From contig JAYKYS010000002.1 in the NCBI GenBank assembly GCA_036924285.1, positions 34,704,501 to 34,768,500 on the forward strand: a DNA stretch of 64,000 bases, given 5' to 3'. The notes beneath the pieces are model-generated. The model did not search any database. It was not told the origin of the DNA and saw only the letters and a list, made by a program, of their open reading frames with translations. Shown piece by piece: positions 42,058-56,078 of the stretch. How positions within the stretch are numbered: position 1 is the first letter of the stretch; each line of letters opens with the position of its first letter. The translations under genes and the position numbers were made by a program. Source of the DNA: Asterella californica (Eukaryota; Streptophyta; Marchantiopsida; Marchantiales; Aytoniaceae).

Positions 42058-45000
42058 TTATCTTTAATACTTTTTTTTAAAATTTTAGTGATAGTCAATA
42101 TACATCAAGGTCAAGTCTCAATTTTTGAGACCTGTCTTAATACAAAAGTTTGGTGAATATATCAGCAGTTTGGTCATCCATTGTTATTCATTAGTAATCA
42201 TCTCTCCTAAAATTAATTTTTCTCTAATGAAGTGGACTTGCATTTCAGTATGTTTTGTTCTAGCATAATGCATTGGATATTTTGTCAATACTATTGCACT
42301 CATGCTATCAGTCCGAATTATTGTTGGAGTGTCCTGGTTCACACCTACATCCTCCAACGTCCATGTTAGTCAAATGATCTCTCTTGCTACGTTACACAGA
42401 GCAGGTCACGATATTTTACTTCAGAAGAGGATAAAGCAAGAGTTGGCTTCTTTTTACACTGCCAAGTGATGGCACCTCCTCCAAGCATAAATGCAAATCT
42501 AGACATTGTGATACGATCTGAAGAATCGCCTGCCCAATCAACATCTGAAAATTTGACAAGTCTAAGAGACTTATTTGAGCTATATCTGAACTCATAATTA
42601 GTATTTCTCTTGAGATAGCACTAAACTCTCTTTGATGCTCTCATATACATTATTGTGAGATATTTCATATTTTGACTGAGTTTGTTGACTGCATACGAGA
42701 GATCTGATCTAGTAGTGACAACCAAGTAAATCAACTTCCCAATCAGTTTCTTGAATTCCGTTGCATCTGCATGCAACAAAAGAATGTTGTCACTCCTTAG
42801 AGATAACCATGGAAGTAGGCGCATGCTTGCATTTCTCCATCTGAAAACCCCGAAGTATACTTTTTGTGTATCTTGCTTAAATGAGGTATAACATGTCCTT
42901 GTCTTCCAAAACATTAAACTCCAAGACAAAAGTTGAGAAGTCCTAGATCCTTCACATCAAACTTTTGCAGTAAAGCTTGTTAAACATTTTGTACTCTTCC
43001 TTGAATACTTCCAGATAGTATCAGGTCATCCACGTACTGTAATAATAACACAATATCTTGAAAAGTAATCAAAACATAAAATTTTGACTCACCTCTAGTA
43101 ATCGAGAAGCCTTGCTGCTTCAAGAAGGTGTCGATTCTTGGGTACCAAGCTCTTGGAGCTTGTTTGAGACTATACAATCTCTTATGTAGCTTGCACATTA
43201 ATTGTTCACTTCTTGTACGAACAAATCTAGGTGGTTGCTGCAAGTAGATGTCTTCTTGAAGAATCACATTAAGAAATGCATTCTTGACATCCAGGGCAGG
43301 GCAGAAAGAACTCGAACGGAGTTGAGTTTTATCACAGGTGTGAAGGTCTCTTGAAAATCCTCTCATGTAGTTTACAAGTAGCTTTTTGCAACAAGTAGAG
43401 CCTTATATCTCTTAATAGATCCATCCGCATGTCTCTTGATCCTATAAACCCACTTACAGTAAAATGATTTCTTGTTACATGGAAGAGGAACTGGGCTCCA
43501 TGTTTCATTTTTTAGTAATGCATCATATTCTTCCTCCATTACACGTCTCCATTGATCTTTACTGAAAGCCTCTTGGATGAAATAGTTTCTCCATCACCTT
43601 GAGCTTCAGCCATGACAGTACAATCTTCTAGCCTTGCAAGAAACTTCTATATTTTGATAGGTCTCCTTAGTTGAGTAGCAAAATTTGAAAATGGAGTTGT
43701 GTGGTGTACTAGAAGCGAATATATTGTAGTTGAACTTGAATCAATTACTTCAACTTGTGCAGATGATGGTTCTTGTTGAGCTTCTTCTTCACGATTCTCT
43801 GAAATAGGTGTCGGATTGAGAGAGGTGGTAGATTAGAAAAATGATGTTGTGAATTTAGAGGTGAAGAGACCTCTAAAGATACTACATCTCGACTATTGCA
43901 GCACTCAAGAGTTATATCCTTTCTCTCTTGTGGATATCATATGAATGTACAGATATGAGATCTATCATCAACTTTTGAGGCAACTTTTGAAGAGTTTTAG
44001 CATATATTTTACACCCAAAAATTTGTAGGTTAGAGAGGTCTAGTTTCTTTCTTGTGAAAACTTTGAATGGATTTTTGTTATGAACCGCATTTGTTGACCT
44101 TCTGTTCATAAAGTAAACCGCAATTATTCACAACTTCAGCCCAAAGATCTTTTGGTAGATCTTGCTCATTGAGAAGACTTCTTATCATCTCCACAATACC
44201 TTTATTCTTCCGTTCAATTACTCCATTTTGATGAGACATGTATGTCGTTGTCAACTGTCGTAGTATCCTCTTCTCATCAAAATATTTTTCTTTAGCCTTA
44301 GAAGTGAACTCTCCTCTTCTATCACTTTGTATATTCTTCACTAGCTGTCCATTTTGTTGTTCCACTATGTTTACAAGCTGTTGAAGATATGAGAGTGCTT
44401 TAGACTTTCTGAACAAGAAGAAATCTCAATCCAACATGAAATACTTAGAACCTCCTAGTGAAATAGTTTCAATAGACCCATAGAGATCTATATGTAATAG
44501 TTGAAGGATTTTGATTGCTCGTGTTGTAGTAGATTTGGAGAACTTTCTTCATGTCTGCTTAGATTTGAGATAAACTTCACAAGCGGTGTTCAAAGAGACC
44601 AATTTGGAAATACCAAAGGCCAAGTCCTCATAGAACAACTTTCGTATTTTATGATACTGTAAGTGTCCAAGTAGAAGATGTCATAATTTACTCATATTTG
44701 TTACAGTAGTTAGAACTAGAGCAACCCAAGGTAAAGCTTGTAATTCATACAAGTGGTCAAACTTCAGCTCTGTGACTACCACAGATCTTTGGTCGAGAAT
44801 GGAACAGCCTTGTGCATCAAACGAGAGTTGAAATCCATTTGCAACAAGTTTACCAAAACTTAACAAATTGTGTATTACACTATGTACAAACCAAACACCT
44901 CCAATGGTTTTGATCTGACCTGAAGGAAGTTTGATATGGATGTTCTTTTCTCCTTGACTTGATATCCCTTACCATCACCCAGTCGTATCTCTAGTCTTTT

Positions 45001-46209
45001 TAAAGGATGGGAATCTTGAACCCACTCCTTCAGTGTGATGTGATTCGATGTTCCATAATCAATCCACCATTGTTGGTCATGAACGTTTGTATATGGCACT
45101 GAATAAAAGCTTCTCGTCATGATCAGATGTTTGTACAAAGTTATCTTGGTTGGTGTTTGAACGTTGATCAAATGTTTTTTTCCGACACTCATATGCGAAG
45201 TGACCACGTTCCGTATGGTAGCTACAATTCTCTGGTTTTTGTTTGTTGATTACTAAACTTGCACTCTGAATCTTGTGTAGAACTTCCTTGCTTGTTCTCT
45301 TAATGCTCTTTGTGTCTAGATTGTGAATCTTGAGGTCCATTACGTTTCTGATTTCTCCTCTTAAGGAAGAAAGCAACATCAATGGTAATTGCTTTAGTGA
45401 ACTTGATATCGATGTTCATAGCTTCTTGCAAAGCTATTGTCTGTAGTTCTCCGAATGTGACAAGCTTCTTACATACATCCATAGCTTTGACAAAATGCTA
45501 GTATGGTTCTGGTAAACTTTGGAGCACTATCAATACCAAGTCGTAATCATCTATAGCACCACCAAGATTCTTCAGTTGTTGTGTCAGATCTTTTATTGTA
45601 TTCAAATGCTCTTCTAGTGAATTTCATGCAATCATTTGCAAAGTATTCAACTTCTTGCGAAACATTCTCTTCCTCTCACGAGTTGCTCTTTTGTGCTTTT
45701 TTGATGAATGTATCCCAAACCTCTTTTGAAGTTTTAACCTCCAAGTTATCTAAGACTTCAGAGTCTTTGATAGTCATCTTGATGATGACAAGTGTTGTTG
45801 ATTTCGATTAATTCAAAATTTGACAACTGTTGGTGATCAAAGAAGTCTCTCTTCATCATCTAGCACAATGTCTCACAAGTCATAATTCTGAAAGATGGTT
45901 TGAACCTTCATATTGGATAGTTGGTACTTCCAACTTATGATGATCATGAAGCAACTTATCATTGACGTTAGCCATCGATAGAATATCAAATAGTTGAGAA
46001 AAATTTAGAACTTTCTAGAGAAGTTGTGTCTGTATATTGTATCTTGCAACCCAATCAAGCACAGCGAAAATCTCAAAAAAGTCAAATTTGATCTTTAATG
46101 CCTTGAAAAACACAATCAAAGTTGTGTTGATCAAGATTTTGCCAAAGTGTAACTGGTGTGCACACTCTATATCTTTTTCACTCTCTCATTCCTCAATCTC
46201 TTTGCTTAT
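42058..46209 (-). pseudogene. Copia element 1 gag-pol, heavily decayed
   Basis: Minus-strand order is gag, PR, IN, RT, RNase H, the Ty1/copia order. Gag starts at ATG 45975 (MANVNDKLLHDHHKLEVPTI). The nucleocapsid knuckle near 45210 reads CSYHTERGHFAYEC, with His in place of the second Cys. Protease (near 45050) reads WWIDYGTSNHITL, with Tyr for the usual Ser of DSG. The integrase core is at 44078-44416 (SDRRGEFTS, HQNGVIERKNKGIVEM). RT is at 42621-43366 (ALDVKNAFLN, LYSLKQAPRAW, QYVDDLILSG). RNase H remnants run to about 42150. Many stops and frameshifts; non-functional. Confidence 0.85.
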
Positions 46210-46221
46210 GCTATGATACCA
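46210..46221 (-). other. Initiator-Met tRNA primer-binding site of copia 1
   Basis: TGGTATCATAGC on the minus strand, one base from the plant consensus TGGTATCAGAGC, immediately after the LTR end ...CAAACA. Confidence 0.75.
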
Positions 46222-46438
46222 TGTTTGAGAATCAAAAGTAGTGACTATTCTCTCTTAGATGAGATATATCAGTAAAGAGATAAGAAAACTCATCATCTCC
46301 CTCTAGAGAAGGGTTGTTTATATACTCTAACCTATAGACAAGAGCTCAGTGAATCATAGAGAGATCAGACTCAGGTTGATATACTAGAGGTGACTGAACT
46401 TGGTAGTAGTAAGAGTTACTGAAGTCTAAACCTATACA
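46222..46438 (-). repeat. 5' LTR of copia element 1
   Basis: 217 bp with TGTTTG...TATACA termini in plus-strand reading; set by the adjacent primer site and by similarity to 41905-42057. Confidence 0.7.
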
Positions 46439-49400
46439 TTGTTAAAAACCTATACATTATTTTTAACAGATTCAAATAGCAAGTGGGTAAATCAGGTACA
46501 GAAATTAAGGAATTTCACAACACTCACTGAATTTCTAACAACTACCGGCCGGGTAGCTATAGGCTTGGTCCTACCGGTCGATCGAGTTTCAGCTGGGCGC
46601 AGATCTAGAATAGACCCCGCGTCGCATGCATGCGCAGGTAGTAGGAGGTTCCAGATTTTGGGTTTGCTTGTGATCACGTCGTCAACCCTCATGATGTTGA
46701 ATCTAGATCCAGTCCACTAGTGGCCGACTGTTGACACTCCAAGTTATTACTGTTGGTGCACATGTTGACTACTAGAGTCACCACTCAAGATGCATATGCA
46801 CCAGAGACAGTCACTGAGTTAACTCTCTCTTCGCTTATGTTGCAATCTGGTGAGGTTTTCCATGGTTTTTAATCTTGAGCGCTATGCTGTAGAGTTTGAG
46901 CCGAGTGCCTCTCTAATCATTTAATCTCCCTTGTCGTTGATTGAAGTTGTTTCCACCATGGCTTCTAATGCTGGTGTTACCTCTACAGCAATCGGGGCGA
47001 CGGCTACCACTCAAGACATGATCCTTGCTTGCTCGATCGCTTCGAGTCTATAGATCTTATGTCTCCACTAGTACTCTAGCTAGATCTAGATACAGTAACA
47101 AAATTAAGCTGTAATGCGGACAATAGTCAAGGTTAGGTTCAGTAGAAATGTGTGTTCGAATTCTCGCTTCTGAGTTTACAATTAAATATTCGGACATGTA
47201 GCCAACGGTATGATCACGCGCGTCCGGAATAGGTAATATATAATGTCAGCACAAGCAGATACAGTTACGTACTTACCCAAGACCAGTAGTCTTATATAGT
47301 TCGACTGCAAGTGGCGTTAGCATTCGAATTGCTGGAATATAGCTAGCCTCAGCTGACTCGAATGACTTGATCATGCATGATTTACGGCGACTTCGGAGCC
47401 TGTTTGAAGGCACATGTTCAAGTTGACGAATGAAATGATGCACAATCGGGGGACGGGAGACTTGCGAGATCCACGTACACATCTTGTCAATGATTCATGG
47501 CTGTCTATAGGGGAACGTCAACCGTGAGTTCGAGTGGAATATGCTTCTTGCTACGAACACCTTCCAACTGGTACCATCACAACCGACTTCACTCCCCTCT
47601 GACTCCATAGGAGTGAGCACAGGACCTAGGTACAGTAGAGTCAAATGCTAGTCCAAGAGGTAAAATGTCGAGATCTTCACTAGCGCTAGCATAGTACTCG
47701 CTAATGATCAGCTTAAACTATACAGAAATTATTGTCTTGCTTTCACTGCCTCTTCGCTTCGGTTGAGGGACAGTTATAACCTTCCTACGTTGACTGATCA
47801 CGTAGATGTTACAACTTTCGTTACTTTCAAACTCCACAACTGCTTGATATCTAGGTGGCAGCAGCAGTGATCTCAAAACCTTGAACTGGCCATGTGAAAC
47901 GGCATGGAGTGGCGAACCGGATCTGGTAACTGTACATGTCACTAGCTACGTACGTCGATCAGAGATTCCTGAGGTGAATATAAGTATCTCCACAGTCGAT
48001 GTTTGTCGCAGAAATAGTCCTCCCAACGCATCCTGCGTGGATTCAGGGAACCGGTATAGTTTTCATGCACTGTGACTGGCCATGGACTCGCAGCTCCTGG
48101 TCAGACATAGCTTTTCTTTCGCCTCCAAGGGCAGAATCGTGATCCAAGTATCAGGAATAATTTATGTCGTAACCAATGCTGTAGAACTGTGATCGTGCGT
48201 GTGATTATTCTGTTCGAAGGATAAAGTTCTATAAATCTCTGCCGTGGACAGGGGGAAAATGTAGCAGTATGATCCCCTGTCGACATCGACTGGACGACGG
48301 CGACCTTCGAGGCAGTAAAGATGGAAGTTAAAATGCAGGGATACGTAGAGCCCAAGAGATGGGAAACGCCAGGAGCAGAACATTGGCTCCGGAAATTACT
48401 CGTCTACAGTCAGCCTAATTCTCCTACACATCTTAGAAATCTGGTTGAATCCGCTTATCATGATAGTTCTAGATCCGCATACACCTCGTTCATTCATGTT
48501 TGTCAGCTGAATCACGGCCGTCTCTGTTGTATCATTCCTCATTGCGTGGAGATTTCTAAGACTACCAGTAAGAGTTTCACATGGTTGAAGTTGACAAGGG
48601 AGCGGACCACGTTTTTAGCTGCAAAGTGTTACAATATATACAGTTAGACGGTAATATTCTAGCATCTGTTTATATCAGCTACGGCTCTGCACTAGATTGT
48701 TTTGATCCTGGACCAGTCGTATATTCAATGCCAGTTCTCTGTCAGTGGAGTTGTATCCTTCTTCGAAAAAGCGGTATGTGCAATGTATGCTCATCTCTCA
48801 TGTGATTCATTTAACAGTATCGAAGTTAGTTCAGGATGTGCACAGAACTGTGTCTGTAGGTCTTTAGTTTTCAGTGTTTACTCAACCTTTGGAGCTATCA
48901 TCATGCAAAATCTTACAGTACTACTTAGTAACAACCGCTAACGAGTTTGATTAGCATTTACGAAAGCAAATAGGTTTTTAAAGCCGAAGCCGAATCTGGT
49001 TCTGGTACAAGCACTTCTCCGACAGAAACACCAAACCTAGAAATATAGAATCCAGAAACCAATATCCAGATGTCATTATCTAGGAACGCAATACTGGAGA
49101 GGTGTTACATCGCCCTTGTTTTATTAGTCTAAGAGTTTAGACATGATGCGAGGTCCTGTTCGAAGACCTGATACCGGTTTCTCTCGGAAGGGTTTCAATG
49201 AGTATGACCTCGAGCTCGGTCGCTGTTTCAAGATCATCGTTTGTTTTTCACAGAGTTAAAACGAGTGCGGCTGGCCGCTGTTTTAGGGTCGCACATTTTC
49301 TTTTTAAGATTAAATTATGGTTCATGTGAACTAGATAAGGTGTTTAATTAGGGTTTAGTGTATATTGATCCAAAATATAGCGAGAATTAACAGCTGCTTC

Positions 49401-50606
49401 CTCTATGACACTTCGAGTTCTGGCAGCGTATAGATTTAATATTCCGTTTTATAAATGCTAGTTTATTTTACATCGTATAGTATATTTCGAATCTAAGATT
49501 GTACATCTCATCTGGATGATTTCACTCTAGATTTATGTTTTCTAGCTAATGCCTTTCTGAAAAGGATTTTTTCGGGACGATTGTAGATTGGCACCCTGTG
49601 TGGTTAGTTTAACTCGAGAGCCCGTTATGAGAATTCAAATTACGGAAACGAAATAGACGTTAAAGTGCCTACTGTATTCGAGGTTAAAGCGCCTCTCGCT
49701 TTTAAGTAGAACTCATATCTGTTTTCCCGTCCTCAGTGATTTGCTCTCGTGCATTCGTGAGTTCTCTACGTGATGTTAAATATTGTTAAATATGGCTGCA
49801 GACAGATTGTTCCTCGTCGAGAAAATAGACAATGTGAGATTTCATCCATCCAGGACCGAGACCATCTGCTCACATAGATTCGCTCATGCACATTTCCAGA
49901 GTTAACGTTAAAATCTAACCATGAGTTAAGATCTAACCAGACAAGGTGCCAATCTACAATCTACCCAGTGTTTCTACCTTGGGGAGTCTAGATTTCGCAA
50001 TCTACATTGCTGCATTCTAGCTTACGTTACTGAAGCAGAAACACTGATTCAGAGCTCAAGGAGGCATTTGATGAGCGTCCACTGATAGCCATCCCCGCTA
50101 GCTCCACGCTTTGAGTGAAAGTACACTTCCGGTCCAAATATAATTGACTTTGCCATAACATGCACAATATTTCAGTGAGATGCAAATAATCGAACTGTAT
50201 AAATTTGTTCTTCGTGAGTATCGGTTTCCGCATGACAGCTTTACTTGCAGGTCTTATGTACACTGCATATATATACCATCAAATCACTCACTTCGGTGGA
50301 TGCCATATACGCAAAGCCTGCTCGTCTGTATATGATCAAATTGAGTAGAAAGTTCACGACTCAACTGATACTCATCTCACATATACAATTGCAAGGCCTT
50401 GAAAGGTAATCATGCGCAGTTGAAATGACTGCTGGAGACCGTTGAGAGATCTATATTGTTGAGAGATCATATACTGCAGGCCAGTTAAGCTCCCTATGCC
50501 AAGACCCAAAGTAGCAGTAAACTAACAATCCACTTGCCTTGTTTCTCCTGCTTGTCACTAGGCCTGTTGGATGACAAGTAGTATACAGTAGCTCCATGCC
50601 CAGATC
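46439..50606. other. No supportable gene; possible decayed retroelement leader at 46737-47055
   Basis: Bases 46731-47050 start TGTTGACACTCC and include a short gag-like start (MASNAGVTSTAIGATATT at 46959), a possible remnant of a copia-type LTR and leader, but with no second LTR or pol. The remainder shows only short frames without recognisable domains. Confidence 0.25.
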
Positions 50607-50904
50607 TGTTATGAGATAATTGGTTCTAGTTTGCTTGTGCCTCTGGCTTTAGCTCTATAGACAATAAAACTTGTACATATCAGCCTCTGTATCTATTATT
50701 CTTATAGTTATGTAGGAAACTAAGATAATTTACTCTAAGGTTCTTAACAAAGCATACACAGAATGTGCGAGAGAGGAAACGAGAGAGAGAGCTGAATACT
50801 CCAAGCCAAAGACAAAGTCTGATAAATGAATAATGATGAGAGGACCAAGAGGATCCTCCTAATATACAAAGAGAAATAGTAAAGGGTCTAGGGGTGTCTA
50901 TCCA
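50607..50904 (-). repeat. 3' LTR of copia element 2
   Basis: Plus-strand TGTTATGAG at 50607 to GTCTATCCA at 50904 (298 bp, TG...CA). The RNase H frame ends a few bases inside it. The other LTR is absent, so the borders are inferred. Confidence 0.45.
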
Positions 50905-53900
50905 TTGTGCCCTTTCACAATATCCAGTTTAGTATAGTTACTAGTCACACAGTATTCTATCACTCTCACTCTATGACTAGTCCTTAACAATCCGAGTTTT
51001 GGTAATAAATATTCTACTTTAAGAGCTGGTAAACTCTTAGTAAGAATATCAGCTATCATATCAGCCGTTGGGCAATACTGAACTAAAACTCTTTTGAGAG
51101 TGACTTGATCCTTTATGAAGTGATACCGAATATTTATATGCTTTGTCCAATCATGAAATTTAATCGTGTCAACTAGGACAATAGCACTTTGATTATCACA
51201 AAATAAGATCGTTGGCGGTTCATCCTTCAGTCCAATATCTATGAGTAGTTGTCGTAGCCAGATCGCTTCTGAAGAACACGTACTTAATGCTACGTACTCA
51301 GCTTTCGTACTTGACAACGCCACAGATTGTTGTCGCTTGGATGACCAACTGATCGCTCCTTGGGCAAAAAACAATTTCTAGAAGTGAAACGTCGTGATTC
51401 AACATCACCTCCCCAGTCAACATCACAATATTCGAAAAGGGAGCGTGGATTAGGAGAGTATCTATACTCAAGATGATAGTCCAAAGTACCTTTGATGTAT
51501 CTGAAAGCTCTCTTCATTGAAGTGATGTGAGTTGGGCCGGAGACTTGCGATATGCTGAGATAATGAGCTTATGATATATGACAAGTCAGGCCTTGTACAT
51601 ACAGTTGCCCAGTTGATGGATCCGATTGCACTTTGATATGGATAGTTGGCGCATAAAGCAGTCTCCTCCTCATTGGTGGGAGGATCACGAGCAGGAAGTT
51701 TTTCACTTGGAGTCATGAGAGTATTGACAGGCTTACAGTTCTCCAGATTGAATTGACATAGCTTTTGGGTGAGATAGCGATTGACTGAGTCTTATCCATC
51801 TTATTGATCTATCCTTGTTTATCTCTATGCTCAAACAATGATGTACTTCTCCAATGTCGCTCATCTGAAATCTAGAACTGAGTTGTCTTTTTATTTTGAT
51901 CATCAATGCCATGCTACTGCTTGCTATGATGATATCGTCAACATACATGACCAAAATCATTAACTGGTTGCCCTGATGTAAGTAGTAAACATTCTCATCG
52001 GCACCAAACTTGGTAAACCAGAGGAATATGAGAAACCATCGATTATTAGATACCATTCTCCTAAGGATTGTTTTAATCCGTATAGTTTGCATAGTAATAA
52101 GCACACTTGTCTTTTTATCGGAGCAGTGACTCCTTCCAGAACATTCATGTATATCTCCTCATTGAGTGTTTCATTCAAGAAAGCTGTCTTAACCTCCATC
52201 TGATGCACATGTAAATTATGTTGTGCAGATATAGTCAGAATCAAACGTACCGATTGAACTCTTACCACCGGAGAAAAGATGTCAGTGTAGTCAAAGCCTT
52301 AGATTTGAGTGAATCCACGAGCCACCAGACGTGCTTTGTATCGAGAGATGGAATCATCGGAGTTCAACTTTAGCTTAACCGTCCACTTGTTGGTGATGGG
52401 ATGTCTGTCATGTGGTAGGTCAGTGAACATCCATGTTCCTTTAGCATGATACGATTCCAATTCCTCCTGTATGGCTTTCTCCCACTATTCTGCATTGGAG
52501 AAGAAAGTGCATCTCTGTAGGACACAGGCTCCATGAGGACCGATGAGAGTGTTATCATTAGTGCGCCCTTCTGTTTCCTCGGCTTTCTTTGTTTTGGAGG
52601 AGCAATGGGGTTTTCGTAACCTTCAGCATGATCACGCCTTGGAGGCACTGATTGTCTTGTTGATTGTCTCAACACTAGAGGAACGAGAATACTTGTGAGT
52701 GAGAGAATCTCCTCTTGTGAAGATTCAGTTGGTGAAGTCTCATGGAGTCGGATCTCCTGCAATGGCCAACATTGCTGGATGCTTGGTGATGTCCTCTTGA
52801 GATAGGGATGATACTGACTTATGTTTTCAGCTACCGGGGACTGATCACGGTGATGGCTTGTTGGTGACGTTAGAGATCGAGAGATTGTCAATGCAGTAGA
52901 TGGAGTGTTCTAGTTCGACTGTGAGCTGGATGGACTCACAATCGGAGTTGGTGTTGATGGCCTCTTCCACAATCTCCTCCTCCTCCAGAACTGGACGGTG
53001 TGATGAGAGATACAAGTGGACCAGTGATAGGAGGAATGAGAGACGGCGCGGAAGGGAGAGAGAGCACTGAGGGAGGAGGATGAGCTCCCACTGAAACTGG
53101 AGTGGGAGCTAGTGCGGAAGGTACTGGGTGGTTGTTATAGAACTCAATGCTATTCTGAGAAAATTCTTCTGTTAGGATCAAATTATCAGGGAGAACAGAT
53201 GAGAGTACATGAAGGAAAGAAGATTCGTCAAAGATGACATCTCTTGAAGTGAAAGCATGGCCGTCAGATTTACGTTGTAGACGGTATGCTTTGCTGCGTG
53301 CATTATAACCTAGCAAGATGCAAGCATGAGAGTGATCATCTAACTTAGAGCGAAGATCAACTAGGACATGGGAATATGTAATGCATCAAAAAACGTAGGT
53401 GGGAGATATCAGGCTTGCGGTTGTGCCACAACTCAAATGGTGTCAACTTAGGAGGAAGTGCTTTTGTCGAGCACCTATTCTGGATGTAGTTGGCACAGTT
53501 GATAGCTTCTCCCAAGTAAGGTTTTGGCAGGTCTGACTCATGCAGCATAGTACGGACAGAATTAAGAAGAGTGCGGTTTTTCTGTTCAGCAACGTCATTT
53601 TGTTGAGACGTGTGTAGAACAATGAGTTGGCGCTGGATGCCAAACTCAGTGCAGTATGCTTCAAAATATGTGGATAGGTACTCACCATTGTTGTCTGACA
53701 GAGTGTTTTCAGCTTGTGACCAGTTTGCCGTTTGACAAAGACATGGAATTCTTTGAAAGCTTGAAAACAATCGCTCTTTCAATGGAGTAGCCGAAGAACG
53801 GTGTGACTAGAATAACCGTCAATGAAAGTTAAAAAATATTCATAGCCAGAATATGTGCAGGGAGAAATATGACTGCTTATGTCTGAATGTATCAACTCAA

Positions 53901-54011
53901 GGGGTTCTATTGCTCGGGTGGTTTCTGCAAGTGGGAATTTAGTGCGTGATTGCTTGCCGTGCTGACATGCTGGACAGATCTGTTCTCTCACTTCCCGCAA
54001 GTTAAGATCGG
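50898..54011 (-). pseudogene. Copia element 2 pol, 5'-truncated and frameshifted
   Basis: Minus strand from 54011: pre-integrase zinc part (ICPACQHGKQSRTKFPLAET), integrase (LIHSDISS, YEYFLTFIDGYS, HTSQQNDVAEQKNRTLLNSV), linker, RT (QMEVKTAFLNETLNEEIYMN, VMYVDDIIIASSS at about 51937-51975), CTRPDLSYIISSLSQ, then RNase H (ALSSTKAEYVALSTCSSEAI, FCDNQSAIVL). Several frame changes occur between about 51300 and 52270. Gag and protease are missing because element D starts at 54012. Non-functional. Confidence 0.85.
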
Positions 54012-55559
54012 TGACGGTCTTGTCACGTCAGTTTAGGCACCTCGGCTAGGTTGACCGAGTGCAAAGTGGCGCGTCCCGATAAGGCCGTTAGTGCCGTTAG
54101 GGCGAGTTGGTGGGAGAGTCCACTAGGGGTAAACTTCGCAGGTAGGGCTTGGAGGCCTTAGTTCTTTGAGTTGAGCCTTCAAGCTCCAGGCTATGGTGGA
54201 TAGTCTAGTTGAGTGTAACCCGGATTCTCTTCGTGCTTAGAGTGGGTTTGGCTTGACCGTTTGTGAGTAATCCTTATTGTGGTGTTGGAGATGGTAATTT
54301 CTCTATTCAGATCGCTCAAAGAACTGAGTGCAGGTCGAGATGGAGTTCAGAAGGAACCCGCTGATCTGAAATCGTCCGCTGGTATCTTCGGGCGTTGTCG
54401 TTCGTGCTTGATTGTTGGAGTTGTGATCGAGGTGTGTGGGCGCATGCTACATTGCTGGTCGCAGATCGATTTGTTGTTGTTGGGGTCGAGTGGAGATTTC
54501 TGTCATGCGGAAGCGCTGCAGAAATTTTGCGGAATGTTCTTGAAGTGTGTTGTTGGAGCCGGATTGCGCGTTTGGGCGTGGCAGCTGAAATACTTGTCAA
54601 TGTCGGGCTAGAGTGGACTCTTTGGAAGCGCATTGGAGAGACGATTCTAGCGCACTAAGTTTCGTAGAGTTTGGCCAAGGATTGAAGAATTTATGGCATG
54701 TCGAAGTTCGCTGCCGTGATACCCGCAAGTACTAAAAGGCTAGTTACGTCAGATTTTGGTGCAATTTCGTGTTGGAACTCGAGTTTAGGAGTTGTGTTGT
54801 GGGTGTGTGCATTCGCGAAGTGGGTATTGGGCATTCGCGAACCTGTTGTAGTGGTGTTCGTGTTGGTTTTGGGGTGATCTTGCTGTTTACGTCAGATTTT
54901 TTGTCACCCGTGTGCACCCGCAAGCTGTTTTCGCTGTTTTGGAGGCTGTTTTGGTGCAATCTTCTGCAATTCGAGATGGAGCCGAGCCTCTTCTGGTGTG
55001 TTGTACCTGTTCTATTCTACTTAGGAGGCGTTTAGAGGCTTCGAGGAGCAGAGGTGCGTGAGTGCGGAGGCGTGAGAGCGGAGTGCGAGAGTGCGGAGGC
55101 GGAGCGGAGCTGAGCCTGAGCCCGCGCCCGCCGCAAGCCAGCTTGCTGGCGTGCGTGAGAGAGGTATCCAAGCTTCAAGTGTGTGAGAAGGGTAAAATCA
55201 GCTGGTCACCCATCCCAACACTATTCCTGGACCTGGACTCCTGACTCTGTAGTCTTAGCTTTGGCTTTACCACTAGACCAATAGCTCTTGGTGTCCTACA
55301 GGGATGCGTGCAAGTACTTATGGACTTGTATAAGGTAGTAGGAGACCTTCTCGCACGTCCCTAGAGGAGTGGTAGGGCGACCCCACAGTATTAGGGGGAA
55401 GCTATAGTTGTGGTAGTGTTTGCCTACACCGTAGAGACGCGTATGGAGGCAGTTGGTGGCAGTTGTCTTGGATGAGCTAATAGAGCTACCACGTGGATGT
55501 TTTTGGAGCTACTAGAGGTGTGGACATCTAGTTAGTGACCTCCAGTGTCAGTTACGACA
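54012..55559 (+). repeat. Putative 5' LTR of gypsy D
   Basis: From TGACGGTC at 54012, where copia 2 homology stops, to TTACGACA at 55559, just before ATTGGTGATCATAT, which looks like a degenerate initiator-Met primer site. About 1.55 kb. No second copy in the window; borders inferred. Confidence 0.4.
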
Positions 55560-56078
55560 ATTGGTGATCATATATTGTGCATGTGGTCACCGACGAGGAG
55601 ACGTCAGTCCGGGTGGGGCTGGGTTTCTCTTTATGTGAATGTTTGAGTGTGGAGGGTTATCGTTTGGACTTCTTGTGGTTGGAACCCCTCCATATTCTGC
55701 TTCCTGTTTGTGCGCCGCGTTTGCTTGTGTTGGCGCTTGATTTCCGGAGTGAGTTCACTCCAGTGTGCTGTCGGTAGTGAGGTTGGAGTTGCGGATCAGT
55801 CATACTACCTTTGTCTCTCTCACGGTGCGGTTGGAGTGATGACCAACAGACCGTGAGAGGCTGCCTGTGGTGATGGCAGGTACAGGTTGCCCTTATCTTG
55901 ACCGTCCTAGTAGGGGATAGGTGAGCTCAGTAGGAGCGGGGTTAGGCAAGTGGTGGTTACGGTGGTGACGGAGATTGCGACTTCCGGTTGGGGAGTGTGT
56001 TAGCGGGATTCTCTCATCACGGAGTTCTCGAGAGGTTCTGGTGGGGACTTCTCCGACAGTGGGTATACACGGAGTGGG
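55560..56078 (+). other. Leader of gypsy D with primer-site-like start
   Basis: Begins ATTGGTGATCA (compare the plant site TTGGTATCAGAGC) and runs to the gag ATG at 56079. No convincing gene inside; the frames at 55577-55856 have no signature. Confidence 0.35.
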
